From the NCBI GenBank assembly GCA_014376935.1, contig JACMQO010000075.1, forward strand, positions 1 through 40,205: 40,205 nt of DNA, in the 5' to 3' direction. Source of the stretch: Bdellovibrio sp. Lineage in GTDB: Bacteria > Bdellovibrionota > Bdellovibrionia > Bdellovibrionales > Bdellovibrionaceae. The first letter of the stretch is position 1. The number at the start of each line of letters is the position of its first letter. The notes beneath the pieces are model-generated. The model was not told the origin of the DNA and ran no database searches. It saw only the letters and a program-made list of their open reading frames with translations. Positions 17,090 to 24,977 of the stretch are shown one piece after another. The position numbers and the translations under genes are program-made.

Positions 17090-17803
17090 ATGAAAATGAT
17101 CCTCGCACTATTTGTTCTATTTACTACTTTTTTAAGTCCTGTTTTTGCCGCGCCAGCAAAAGCCAAAGGGGCAAAACCGGATGCCGAAAAAGTAAAGCTA
17201 ACTGAAAAGAATAAAGAACATAAAAAATTAGCGATCGAAACTTTACAGAAGTATTCAAGCGCTAAGTTTATTTCGGCCGATCTTGAAAAATTAGATAACA
17301 AATTAACGTTAGGCACGAAGACAACAAATAAAGGCACGATCAATTACTCGTCGGGTAAGATTTATTTAAAATTAGAATCAGATAAAAAAACGGAACTGTT
17401 TTTTACGAACAACAAAATTATTTTAGTCGACTACCCAGACCAAGACTTTGATAAAAATGGCCCACGCAAAGTGACAACGATTACAAAAGACAAACCCGCT
17501 TTCTTACAAAGCTTAATCAACTTATTTTCGAATTCTTCAAAATTCTTTAGTGATTTTAAACTTAAAGATTCGAGCTTGAACGGAAGCCAATTGGTTTTAA
17601 CATTAGAGCCAAATATTAAATCCTTAAAAAATTTCATTTTGTCGATCAATACAAAAGATAAAATCATCGAGTCTATTCAGTTTACAGATGACGTTGATAC
17701 ACAAACGACAATCACGTTTAAAAATTTAGACCTTAAAAAGAAATTACCAGAATCAACTTTCAAATTTAAGAGTTTAAAAACCGATCAGGAGATGCACCAA
17801 TGA
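17090..17803 (+). CDS. lolA: Outer-membrane lipoprotein carrier protein LolA-like
   Basis: LolA is the periplasmic chaperone that carries lipoproteins from LolCDE to the outer membrane. The product is about 237 aa with a signal peptide (MKMILALFVLFTTFLSPVFAAP) followed by a Lys-rich stretch. The mature part follows the LolA layout: KGTINYSSGKIYLKLES (the G-x-hydrophobic strand that normally carries KRP.FRW), an ELFFTNNKIILVDYPDQDF strand pair (DGxxxWxYDP in the family), and strands LVLTLEP and FILSINTKDKIIESIQF. Sequence is divergent and the fold is the evidence. A TTG at 17081 would add three residues; I prefer the ATG at 17090. It overlaps rimO by 4 bases (ATGA), so the two are coupled. Confidence 0.75.
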   Translation: MKMILALFVLFTTFLSPVFAAPAKAKGAKPDAEKVKLTEKNKEHKKLAIETLQKYSSAKFISADLEKLDNKLTLGTKTTNKGTINYSSGKIYLKLESDKKTELFFTNNKIILVDYPDQDFDKNGPRKVTTITKDKPAFLQSLINLFSNSSKFFSDFKLKDSSLNGSQLVLTLEPNIKSLKNFILSINTKDKIIESIQFTDDVDTQTTITFKNLDLKKKLPESTFKFKSLKTDQEMHQ

Positions 17804-19176
17804 ATCCAATAGAAACGACGACAACACCACTAAAGAAAGTTCACTTTATTAGTTTAGGTTGTCCTAAAAATTTGGTGGATAGCGAAATTATGGCCGGCAC
17901 TTTAATGAAAGACGGTTACGAAGTTGTTGGCGACGCCGAAGGCGCAGACACCGTGATCGTTAATACGTGTGGGTTCGTTGAAGATTCAAAAAAAGAATCC
18001 GTTCAAAGAATTTTAGACATGGCGCAATTAAAACAAGACGGCAAAATTAAAAAGATCGTTGTCGCGGGTTGTTTAACTCAGCGTTATAAAGATGACCTTG
18101 TTGAAGGTTTGCCAGAGGCTGATCTTTTCGTTGGTTCTGGAGAATTTCAAAACATCGCAAAAATTTTAAAAAACAATGAGGGTGGCGATAAAAAGAGAAC
18201 CTTCTTTAACTTACCTACGTACCTTCAAGAGTCGACGACTCCACGTGTGAATTCTCAACCAAAACACCGTGCTTATTTAAAAATTTCTGAAGGTTGCATG
18301 AAGCGTTGCGCGTTTTGCGCGATTCCATTAATTCGTGGAAATTTACAGTCACGTCACATTACCAACATCGTTAACGAAGCTAAGCTTTTAGTAGCTAGCG
18401 GTGTTGAAGAATTAATCATCATCAGCCATGACTTCACAGATTATGGTTTCGACTTAAGAAGAAAAGATAAAGAAGCTAAAGAAAGCCCGATCGAGCTATT
18501 AAAAGCCTTAGCAGAAGTTGAAGGCGTTCGATGGATTCGCTTACTTTATTTGTATCCAGACGGAATCAGCGACGAAATGATCGAGCTAATTAAAACAAAC
18601 CCTAAGTTTGTTAAGTACTTTGATATGCCGTTACAGCATATTAACAACGATGTTCTAAAAAGCATGAATCGTAAAATGACTCGTGAAGAGATCGTCGAAG
18701 TTCTAACGAAAATCAGAAAAGAAATTCCAGACGCTGTGATTCGCACACAGTTCATCGTGGGATTCCCTGGCGAAACGAACGAACAATTTGAAGAGCTTCT
18801 AAAATTTATCACTGAGCAACGCTTTGACCGTGTTGGCTGTTTTAAATATTCACCGGAAGAAAGTACTCCGGGCGGAAAAATGCCAAACCAAATTGACGAA
18901 GCTATTAAAGACTTCCGTCACGACGCTTTAATGGAAGTTCAGCAAAATATCTCTAGAGAAAAACACAAAGCTTTCGTAGGCAAAACCTTAGAAGTTGTCG
19001 TTGAAGGCTTAAGTGAAGAAAGTGATCTTCTTGTTCAAGGTCGGATGTCGCAGCAAGCGCCTGAAATTGACGGGGTCGTGTTGATTAACGATGGTCACGC
19101 GAACGTGGGCCAATTCGTTAAAGTTCGAATTACCGACAGTATGGAGTACGACTTAATCGGAGAAATCGTTGACTGA
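17800..19176 (+). CDS. rimO: Ribosomal protein S12 methylthiotransferase RimO
   Basis: This radical-SAM enzyme adds a methylthio group to the conserved Asp of ribosomal protein S12. The 458 aa include the UPF0004 domain with its cluster cysteines C21 (FISLGCPKN), C57 (VNTCGF) and C91 (VAGCL), the radical-SAM CxxxCxxC at C166, C170 and C173 (SEGCMKRCAFCAIP), the RimO-like SLGCPKNLVDSE signature, and a C-terminal TRAM domain. MiaB is less likely because of the GCPKNLVDSE motif. It starts within the lolA stop (4-base overlap) and its end overlaps the next gene. Confidence 0.96.
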   Translation: MNPIETTTTPLKKVHFISLGCPKNLVDSEIMAGTLMKDGYEVVGDAEGADTVIVNTCGFVEDSKKESVQRILDMAQLKQDGKIKKIVVAGCLTQRYKDDLVEGLPEADLFVGSGEFQNIAKILKNNEGGDKKRTFFNLPTYLQESTTPRVNSQPKHRAYLKISEGCMKRCAFCAIPLIRGNLQSRHITNIVNEAKLLVASGVEELIIISHDFTDYGFDLRRKDKEAKESPIELLKALAEVEGVRWIRLLYLYPDGISDEMIELIKTNPKFVKYFDMPLQHINNDVLKSMNRKMTREEIVEVLTKIRKEIPDAVIRTQFIVGFPGETNEQFEELLKFITEQRFDRVGCFKYSPEESTPGGKMPNQIDEAIKDFRHDALMEVQQNISREKHKAFVGKTLEVVVEGLSEESDLLVQGRMSQQAPEIDGVVLINDGHANVGQFVKVRITDSMEYDLIGEIVD

Positions 19177-19708
19177 ATTTAAGAACCTACTGGTATTTGA
19201 CTTAACGAAGCTAGGGGCGGCTTATCAGATTATCAACTCGTTCGTTGATGATGAAGTCGTTCATGTATTTGAAGTTAGCCCGTTAGGTACAAGTGCCGTT
19301 TTAATTTTAGCATCTAATGATATAATCACCTTGAAGTTCATCGAAAAAGAATGTCAGGCTTTTTTTAAGTCAGACATTTTGAATATGGCATTTTTAGAAA
19401 ATGTCGATGAAAAGATTATTGAAGCGTATCTAAGTCAAAATCAAACAGCGGTGCAGAAACACTTGGCCATTGTTGAAGAAAATTCTTTTGCCGGAGCTTT
19501 TCAAGTAGCAAATCACGCCTTAAAGCAAGGCATTCATATTGTAGATTTTCGAGTCGTTCGTACTTCAATTCCAAATTTAATTCTAACTTTAACGTCTGAT
19601 TCGATTGAAATATTGAGTCAGCTTGCTCAACCGCAACAGCTGTTAAAGCTAACCGTCATTGAAAATAGTCAGAAACCTTTAAAATCTTACTTTGAAATTC
19701 TAACTTAA
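19169..19708 (+). CDS. Hypothetical protein coupled to rimO
   Basis: I do not recognise this 179-aa protein. It starts at TTG 19169, inside the last codons of rimO, with GGAG 6 bases upstream. The overlap of 8 bases implies translational coupling. The sequence is soluble, with alternating hydrophobic strands and amphipathic helices (LVFDLTKLGAAYQIINSF, TSAVLILASND, FRVVRTSIPNLILTLTSD), and lacks signal peptide, membrane helix or cysteine-rich site (one Cys). Its stop codon overlaps the stop of the convergent TPR gene (TTAA at 19705-19708). A role linked to rimO or lolA is possible, but only by position. Confidence 0.7.
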   Translation: MTEFKNLLVFDLTKLGAAYQIINSFVDDEVVHVFEVSPLGTSAVLILASNDIITLKFIEKECQAFFKSDILNMAFLENVDEKIIEAYLSQNQTAVQKHLAIVEENSFAGAFQVANHALKQGIHIVDFRVVRTSIPNLILTLTSDSIEILSQLAQPQQLLKLTVIENSQKPLKSYFEILT

Positions 19709-20877
19709 TTGTTTAAGCAGCGCTCTGTTTGGGCCGAGTAAGCGCGAATCATATCTGATTTTTCTTGGATTAAAGTTTTAAGGGCCAAGCGTAAATCTGT
19801 AACCGATTTCTTACTTAAGGCACATGCGTTGGTAAACGCCACTAAGGCTTTGTCGCGGTTTTTGTCGTTGAAGTAGGCCCAGGCTAAAGCGACCTGGGCA
19901 CGTAATGATTTCGAACTAATCTCTAAAGCCTTTTTAAAGGATTCTTGGGCGGCTGTATTATTTTTTAAAAGGATAGAAATTTCTCCGCTACAGACGTGGC
20001 CCATTTCGGTTTCTTTTATTTTTAATGAATTTGCGAATTGAGTTTGCGCTTCTTTGTAATTATCTTTTTCGCGCGCCGCGATACCCAGATAAATAGAAAA
20101 ATTTGGATTCTTTTTTTCTAAAGAGCCTTTAACGCAAAATTTTTCAGCCTCTGTATAATGAGAATCTAAAGTTAATGATTCGCAAAGTTGTTCGTCGTAA
20201 TTTTCGCGCGTTAACTTCAGTAAGTCGTAATAGATAGCCGTGTATTCGTAATAATTGGCCTCTGACTTATGAACTTCGGCTAAAAGTTTTAGAGCTTCGA
20301 CGTTTTTAGGTTGGTCTTGTAATATTTTTAACAATAGATCGCGCGCCGCTTTTTTATCAGATTTTCCGAATGAAAAAATAGATTCTGCGTACTGAATATC
20401 GGTTGTTGCAACCTTCATGGCTCGTATTTGCCGAAGGGTTTCTTCGGCCTCTTTCGTTTTTTTCTGGTCGACATATTCTTTTAAAAGGCGTGTTTTTATC
20501 TTGATCGATTCTGGTTCGGCTTTTAGTTTGTCTTGTAATAACTGAAGACGCTTTTCTTTTAAGGTATCACTTAAGTATTGAACTTGTTCGTACTCATGCA
20601 TGCGGCAAAATGATTGATACTCGATGTATTTGGGCGCGGTAACTCCGGGAACGGGTGGGGCCACGGGGTCTGTTGTGACTGTCGGTTTTGCTGCGGGCGG
20701 ATCAATGGCCAAAGGCGGATAGGTTGGCACTCCGGTTGTGGTTCCTGTATTTGTGCTTGTAGGGGTTGTTACGTTATTCAAAGAAGGAAAGCTGGGTACG
20801 CTTATAGGGGTCGAAGATTGAGCATGGCTCAAAATGGGACAGATTAAGAATAAAAAATTTAAAATAAATCGGATCAA
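19705..20877 (-). CDS. Secreted TPR-repeat protein with Pro/Thr-rich N-terminus
   Basis: The 390-aa product has a signal peptide (residues 1-19, ending LSHAQ), then a low-complexity Pro/Thr/Val stretch (about 20-85: TSTNTGTTTG, VAPPVPG). From about residue 100 to the end it is built of helix pairs of tetratricopeptide type (LKAEPESIKIKTRLLKEY, DQPKNVEALKLLAEV, AQESFKKALEI, RAQVALAWAYFNDKNRDKAL). Two to four Cys lie in the last half. It is likely a periplasmic scaffold. It diverges from the pilin-like gene at 20928 with a 50-base gap, so the two may share a control region and perhaps a function in an envelope complex. Confidence 0.8.
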   Translation of the reverse strand: MIRFILNFLFLICPILSHAQSSTPISVPSFPSLNNVTTPTSTNTGTTTGVPTYPPLAIDPPAAKPTVTTDPVAPPVPGVTAPKYIEYQSFCRMHEYEQVQYLSDTLKEKRLQLLQDKLKAEPESIKIKTRLLKEYVDQKKTKEAEETLRQIRAMKVATTDIQYAESIFSFGKSDKKAARDLLLKILQDQPKNVEALKLLAEVHKSEANYYEYTAIYYDLLKLTRENYDEQLCESLTLDSHYTEAEKFCVKGSLEKKNPNFSIYLGIAAREKDNYKEAQTQFANSLKIKETEMGHVCSGEISILLKNNTAAQESFKKALEISSKSLRAQVALAWAYFNDKNRDKALVAFTNACALSKKSVTDLRLALKTLIQEKSDMIRAYSAQTERCLNN

Positions 20878-20927
20878 ATAGCCCCTCAGAATTTGGTTCT
20901 TAAGGTAATCATCCGATAAGTCCTGTA

Positions 20928-21896
20928 GTGAGACAAGTATTGAAATCTAATCCACGCCAACCTTCTTCTTTAGTCTGCTTGAGAAATCAAAGCGGACAGG
21001 CTGCAATTGAATACGTCTTGATGGTGGTCGTCACCGTTTCGCTGATGTTTATGTTAAAAGGTGTTTTTACTGGCGCTGAAACCTTCATGTATAAATACGT
21101 TGGAGAATACACCGCATGTTTAATGGAGTATGGAGAGTTGCCAAGTTTTAACGTGGCTGATAGTGATCTTAAGAATCATACAGGCGGTGGCGGCGGTAAA
21201 GTTTGCAACTCTAAGTTTGATGGCTTTACCGTAGGAAATGGTTGGCAGGAATCAGGGTCTGGTTCTGGTGGTTCGGGATCGACAACAAAAACCTCTTCAA
21301 CTTCAAATGCAGCTTCAACCTCCAGCTCTAAAAATTCTTCACAGAGTGCAAGCACATCTAGCAAATCATCAAGTTCAGTCTCGAGCAGTTCTTCAGGAAA
21401 AAATGGCGGGTCTTCGTCACCTTACAGTTCTGGGAAAATTTCGCGGTCATCGGGTGGCCGTAACGTCAGTACGGCGGATGGTCCTTCTTCAGGAAGCGAT
21501 GATAAGGTGAAAGTAACCGGCGTTGATGAGGGCCAAGATGGTCGTAGACGCGGCGATATGGATTTCTATACGTCATCACGCTCGACGGGCAGTCGCGATC
21601 GCTACAAGGCTATCACAGGCGTGCAGGCCGACGAAATATCGAAGCGAGCAAAGGTTTCTGTGCGGGCTCCGTCATCGAAAATCGTTTCGGTGGCCGAAGA
21701 AGAGGGCCGCATTGGACCTAGAAAAAGTACAATTGAACCGTATGAAAGAAAACCGAACTTTGTCGGACCGCAAGATGATGACAGTTTTACATTCGGCTCG
21801 TTTATGAAATGGCTTATTATTGCCGCAATGTTCATCGCGATTTTCTTGTTCTTCGGAGGACAAGTGATGAATTTCATGAACTCTCAAGAGAAATAG
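20928..21896 (+). CDS. Flp/TadE-like membrane protein with Ser-rich linker
   Basis: The 322-aa protein has a prepilin-like N-terminus: a basic leader, then G23-QAAIEYVLM with Glu28 at position +5 of the presumed mature form and Tyr next to it, as in Flp pilins, followed by a hydrophobic helix (29-47). Residues 86-120 are Gly-rich and 109-180 are almost all Ser, Gly, Thr and Lys. Residues 190-285 are charged (RRRGDMDFY, AEEEGRIGPRKS). A second membrane helix spans about 293-311. Ordinary pilins lack both the Ser-rich linker and the second helix, so this may be a pseudopilin or TadE-like assembly factor rather than a fibre subunit. The GTG start is the best in-frame start I see, with only a weak ribosome site. 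Confidence 0.7.
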   Translation: MRQVLKSNPRQPSSLVCLRNQSGQAAIEYVLMVVVTVSLMFMLKGVFTGAETFMYKYVGEYTACLMEYGELPSFNVADSDLKNHTGGGGGKVCNSKFDGFTVGNGWQESGSGSGGSGSTTKTSSTSNAASTSSSKNSSQSASTSSKSSSSVSSSSSGKNGGSSSPYSSGKISRSSGGRNVSTADGPSSGSDDKVKVTGVDEGQDGRRRGDMDFYTSSRSTGSRDRYKAITGVQADEISKRAKVSVRAPSSKIVSVAEEEGRIGPRKSTIEPYERKPNFVGPQDDDSFTFGSFMKWLIIAAMFIAIFLFFGGQVMNFMNSQEK

Positions 21897-22012
21897 AAAC
21901 ACAGATTTCAATTTAGCCAACGCTTCGCGCGATCTAAATAATATACAATCGCAAAGATGGTGGTTGAATCTTTGTCCGAAATCGAAAATAAAAAGCATTC
22001 ATTGAGGTTATT

Positions 22013-22414
22013 TTGATCGAAATTATAAAACACAATCAGGTCCGCTTTTTCTCGTTATCTCAGGCGCAAGAGCTTTTACCGTTGATCTATCGATTAACAG
22101 AAGAGTCAGCCCGAGAAGTTAAATATTTAATGGCCTGCATTGAAGCACTACCCGACAAGAAGTCGGCGCGTGCCTTTGAATTCCAAGATCAAATCAATCG
22201 CATCATTGAAAAATGGCAAAATAAATTAGAGCGTTTAGGCGCAAAACCTAAAGGGCTTTGGTTGGCCGATTTTGATAAAGGCGATGGTTATTTTTGCTGG
22301 AAATTCCCTGAAGTGGTGATTTCGCACAAACATGGCTACCAAGATGGCTTTACTGGGCGTATCCTGATTTCCTCGAACGAGGAATCAAATGAGAATTGCC
22401 CTAGCACAAATTAA
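22013..22414 (+). CDS. DUF2203 family protein
   Basis: This 133-aa soluble protein is of unknown function. It follows the DUF2203 pattern: an N-terminal FSLSQAQELLPLIYRL helix, a coiled middle (residues about 25-80, EFQDQINRIIEKWQNKLERLG), and the C-terminal LWLADFDKGDGYFCWKFPE with an ISHKHGYQDGFTGR box, the His/Gly pair typical of the family. TTG start at 22013 with GAGG 5 bases upstream. The last 26 bases overlap nadE in another frame, so the two are tightly coupled. No activity has been assigned to the family that I can name. Confidence 0.8.
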   Translation: MIEIIKHNQVRFFSLSQAQELLPLIYRLTEESAREVKYLMACIEALPDKKSARAFEFQDQINRIIEKWQNKLERLGAKPKGLWLADFDKGDGYFCWKFPEVVISHKHGYQDGFTGRILISSNEESNENCPSTN

Positions 22415-24020
22415 TCCAACCCTTGCGGGTTTTGAAGAAAACATACAAAAATCTTTAGATTATGTTTTACGAGCGAAGGAAAAAAAAGCCGAACTGGTTA
22501 TTTTTCCTGAAGCCAGTTTATTCGGTTACCATCCGTTCGATTTGCTTGAGCGCGAATCTTTAGTTGATCAACAAATGCAGGCCTTAAAAACCTTGATAGC
22601 GAAAATTCCGAAAGGCATCTACGTTATTGTGGGCGGGTTCGAGAAAAACAAAAATAAAATCGGGCGACCTTATTACAATGCGGCCTTTTTAATTCAAAAA
22701 AACAAATTAATAAAAACGTTCCATAAAGAATTGCTCCCGACAGGCGACGTTTTCGATGAAGCGCGCTTTATTGAAAAAGGTAACCTTAAAGACAATTTCT
22801 TTTTGATCGGCAAAAAGAAATTTTTCTTAACGATCTGTGAAGACATCTGGGCCTGGAAAGATGGCAAAAAAAGATCAGACTACGTTGTGAACCCAATTCA
22901 AAAGGTAAAAAGACAAAAAGTAGATTTAGTCATAAATTTAAGTGCATCGCCATTTTATACCGATAAATTAAAGTTGCGCGAATTTATGGTTCAACAAACG
23001 GCTAAGTATTTCAAGGCGCCCATGGTGTACGTCAATATCGTTGGCGGGCAAGATGAAATTATTTTCGATGGACAAAGCTTTTTAGTTTCAGCTGATGGTA
23101 AGAAAAAATTAAGTTGTTTAGCATTCGAAGAAGATTTAAATGTTTTCGAGCTGTCTAGTCTTGAAGATTGGAATAAAACCGCCAAAGTAAAACCTGAAAA
23201 TGAAACCGCCATGTTACGCAAAGCCTTGGTTTTAGGAATGCGCGATTTCTTAAAGAAAAGTGGACTTAAAAGAGTTCACTTTGGCTTGTCGGGCGGAATT
23301 GATTCAGCTTTGTTGGCGTGCTTAGCTGCAGACGCTTACGGTCCGCAAAACGTTAGTCTTTTTGCCCTGCCGACTCAATTCAATCACAAAGAAAGTTTTG
23401 AATTAGCAGAAAAATTAGCAAAGAATTTAAATATCAATTTAAAAACAATTTCGATTCAATCGATGTTCGAATTTATCAAAAATATTCTAGACGCAGAGTT
23501 TTCAGTAAAAGAATTTTCTTTAATGCATGAAAATCTGCAGTCGCGGTTACGGGGTCTAATTTTAATGGCCTACTCTAACTTTAGTGGCAGTATGCTTTTA
23601 ACAACGGGTAATAAATCAGAGTATGCGACAGGTTACGCGACTTTGTATGGTGATATGTGTGGTGGATTAGCCCCATTAGGTGATTTAACAAAAAAACAAA
23701 TCGTGGCCCTTTCGAATTTATACAACGAAGAAACTGAGTTAATTCCGAAACGAATTATTACCAGACCACCGTCGGCTGAATTAAAGCCTGATCAGAAAGA
23801 TCAGGACTTTTTACCTGCTTACGACGACTTAGATGCGTCTGTGGTCCGTTTAGTTGAAAAAAAATTGCCTGTTAAAGGTAAAACAGATGAATGGTTGTCG
23901 AAGGTTTTAATGAGAACTGAGTTTAAGCGCTGGCAAGCAGCGCCGATTCTGAAAGTATCCGAACATTCTTTCGGGCGGGGCCGACGTTATCCGTTAGCCC
24001 ATAAAGCCACTAAGATCTAG
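22389..24020 (+). CDS. nadE: Glutamine-dependent NAD+ synthetase
   Basis: The last step of NAD synthesis: deamido-NAD + ATP + glutamine to NAD. The 543 aa combine a nitrilase-fold glutaminase domain (residues 1-265) with catalytic E41, K113 and C150 (FPEASLFGY, FHKELLP, LTICEDIW), and a synthetase domain with the ATP-pyrophosphatase loop SGGIDS (301-306), TTGNKSEYATGYATLYGD and a PPSAELKPDQ stretch. Ammonia passes from the first to the second domain. AGGA stands about 6 bases before the ATG. Together with the nadD half of the gene at 14834 it covers the two final steps of NAD synthesis. Confidence 0.97.
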   Translation: MRIALAQINPTLAGFEENIQKSLDYVLRAKEKKAELVIFPEASLFGYHPFDLLERESLVDQQMQALKTLIAKIPKGIYVIVGGFEKNKNKIGRPYYNAAFLIQKNKLIKTFHKELLPTGDVFDEARFIEKGNLKDNFFLIGKKKFFLTICEDIWAWKDGKKRSDYVVNPIQKVKRQKVDLVINLSASPFYTDKLKLREFMVQQTAKYFKAPMVYVNIVGGQDEIIFDGQSFLVSADGKKKLSCLAFEEDLNVFELSSLEDWNKTAKVKPENETAMLRKALVLGMRDFLKKSGLKRVHFGLSGGIDSALLACLAADAYGPQNVSLFALPTQFNHKESFELAEKLAKNLNINLKTISIQSMFEFIKNILDAEFSVKEFSLMHENLQSRLRGLILMAYSNFSGSMLLTTGNKSEYATGYATLYGDMCGGLAPLGDLTKKQIVALSNLYNEETELIPKRIITRPPSAELKPDQKDQDFLPAYDDLDASVVRLVEKKLPVKGKTDEWLSKVLMRTEFKRWQAAPILKVSEHSFGRGRRYPLAHKATKI

Positions 24021-24033
24021 ACTGCTTTCCGTA

Positions 24034-24645
24034 TTAGAACATGAAGCCCATTTGTTTGGGCTGTCTTTCGATTTGTGGAAAGTAGTGATGTGGTTTTCCG
24101 GTTAACGCGACTAAATTTTCTGGCGCCGGAGCATTTCCGCCCACTGAAATACGCTTAACCATTTCGATAAATACGTGTCCGCAGTAAGTCGCGTCTGCTT
24201 CAGCTCTGTGAAATCCCGCAGTCGGAATTTTTAAATGCTGAACCAAAGTTCCCAATTTATAATTGGGCATCCCCGGAAATACTTTACGGCTGATTGGCAA
24301 GGTATCGAGGATCAAACCGCGCGGAGATGTTGTTTCGTGCTTTTTGATATCTAAAGTTAAAAAATTGGCATCAAACGGAGCGTTGTGGGCGACCATGATA
24401 AGGTCTTCACAGAACTCTGCGAAAGAATGAAGTAATGTGTCGATTGTCGGTTTTCCGCGAACCATGTCGTTCGTGATTCCATTTACAGCGGTTGCGCCAG
24501 GAGCGATTGGTCTTAATGGGTCGACCAAAGTTGAAAAGACACTTTCAACGACACCATTGTTAAAACGTACAGCTCCGATTTCGACGATTTGGTCGACGCC
24601 TGGAACTGTGCCTGTAGTTTCTAAGTCAAAAGCTATGAATCTCAT
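24034..24645 (-). CDS. DnaQ-like 3'-5' exonuclease
   Basis: A single-domain DEDDh exonuclease of the DNA polymerase III epsilon type. The catalytic residues are visible: FDLETTG (Asp, Glu), NAPFDANFL (Asp) and FHRAEADA (His and Asp). Proofreading epsilon itself is longer and has a polymerase-binding tail; this about 203-aa protein ends soon after the domain, so a general exonuclease (repair or RNA/DNA trimming) is also possible. I start at the ATG at 24645 (MRFIAFDLETTG). An ATG at 24681 would overlap the divergent ferredoxin start at 24669. It converges with nadE, with 13 bases between stops. Confidence 0.9.
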   Translation of the reverse strand: MRFIAFDLETTGTVPGVDQIVEIGAVRFNNGVVESVFSTLVDPLRPIAPGATAVNGITNDMVRGKPTIDTLLHSFAEFCEDLIMVAHNAPFDANFLTLDIKKHETTSPRGLILDTLPISRKVFPGMPNYKLGTLVQHLKIPTAGFHRAEADATYCGHVFIEMVKRISVGGNAPAPENLVALTGKPHHYFPQIERQPKQMGFMF

Positions 24646-24668
24646 ATTAAATTTGATACAAACAAAGC

Positions 24669-24977
24669 GTGGCAGATTCAACTAAAACACTTAAAATATA
24701 CGGTCAAAACGCCATAATTTTTTTTAAAGCGAACGAAAACCTTTTAGATGTTTTAAATGACAACAAAATAAGCATCAACCAATCGTGCGGAGCCAACGGT
24801 TCATGCACGACTTGTAGAGTCTTCGTACGCAGCGATGAAAGCTGTTTTTCGGAACGATCTGAAATTGAAATCGAGCGCACCGAAGAACGATCATTCGCTG
24901 AAAATGAAAGATTAGCCTGCCAAACTTACTTACTGGATTCGGCGACGATTGAAATTCCTGAGGACGACATCTTTTAA
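24669..24977 (+). CDS. [2Fe-2S] ferredoxin
   Basis: This 102-aa small soluble electron carrier is of plant-type or related fold. Cluster ligands are C40, C46, C49 and C84 in the spacing C-x5-C-x2-C-x34-C (QSCGANGSCTTC, RLACQTYL). The start is GTG at 24669, with no strong ribosome site. It is divergent from the exonuclease by only 23 bases, and its stop overlaps the 3' end of the PHP-like gene. The partner enzyme is not encoded next to it. Confidence 0.9.
   Translation: MADSTKTLKIYGQNAIIFFKANENLLDVLNDNKISINQSCGANGSCTTCRVFVRSDESCFSERSEIEIERTEERSFAENERLACQTYLLDSATIEIPEDDIF

Noticed and set aside
20614-20847. 77-codon Gly/Cys-rich plus-strand frame
   Set aside because: It is antisense to the Pro/Thr-rich part of the TPR gene and has no ribosome site.
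21176-21510. Short frames over the Ser-rich part of the pilin-like gene
   Set aside because: They are shadows of low-complexity coding sequence.
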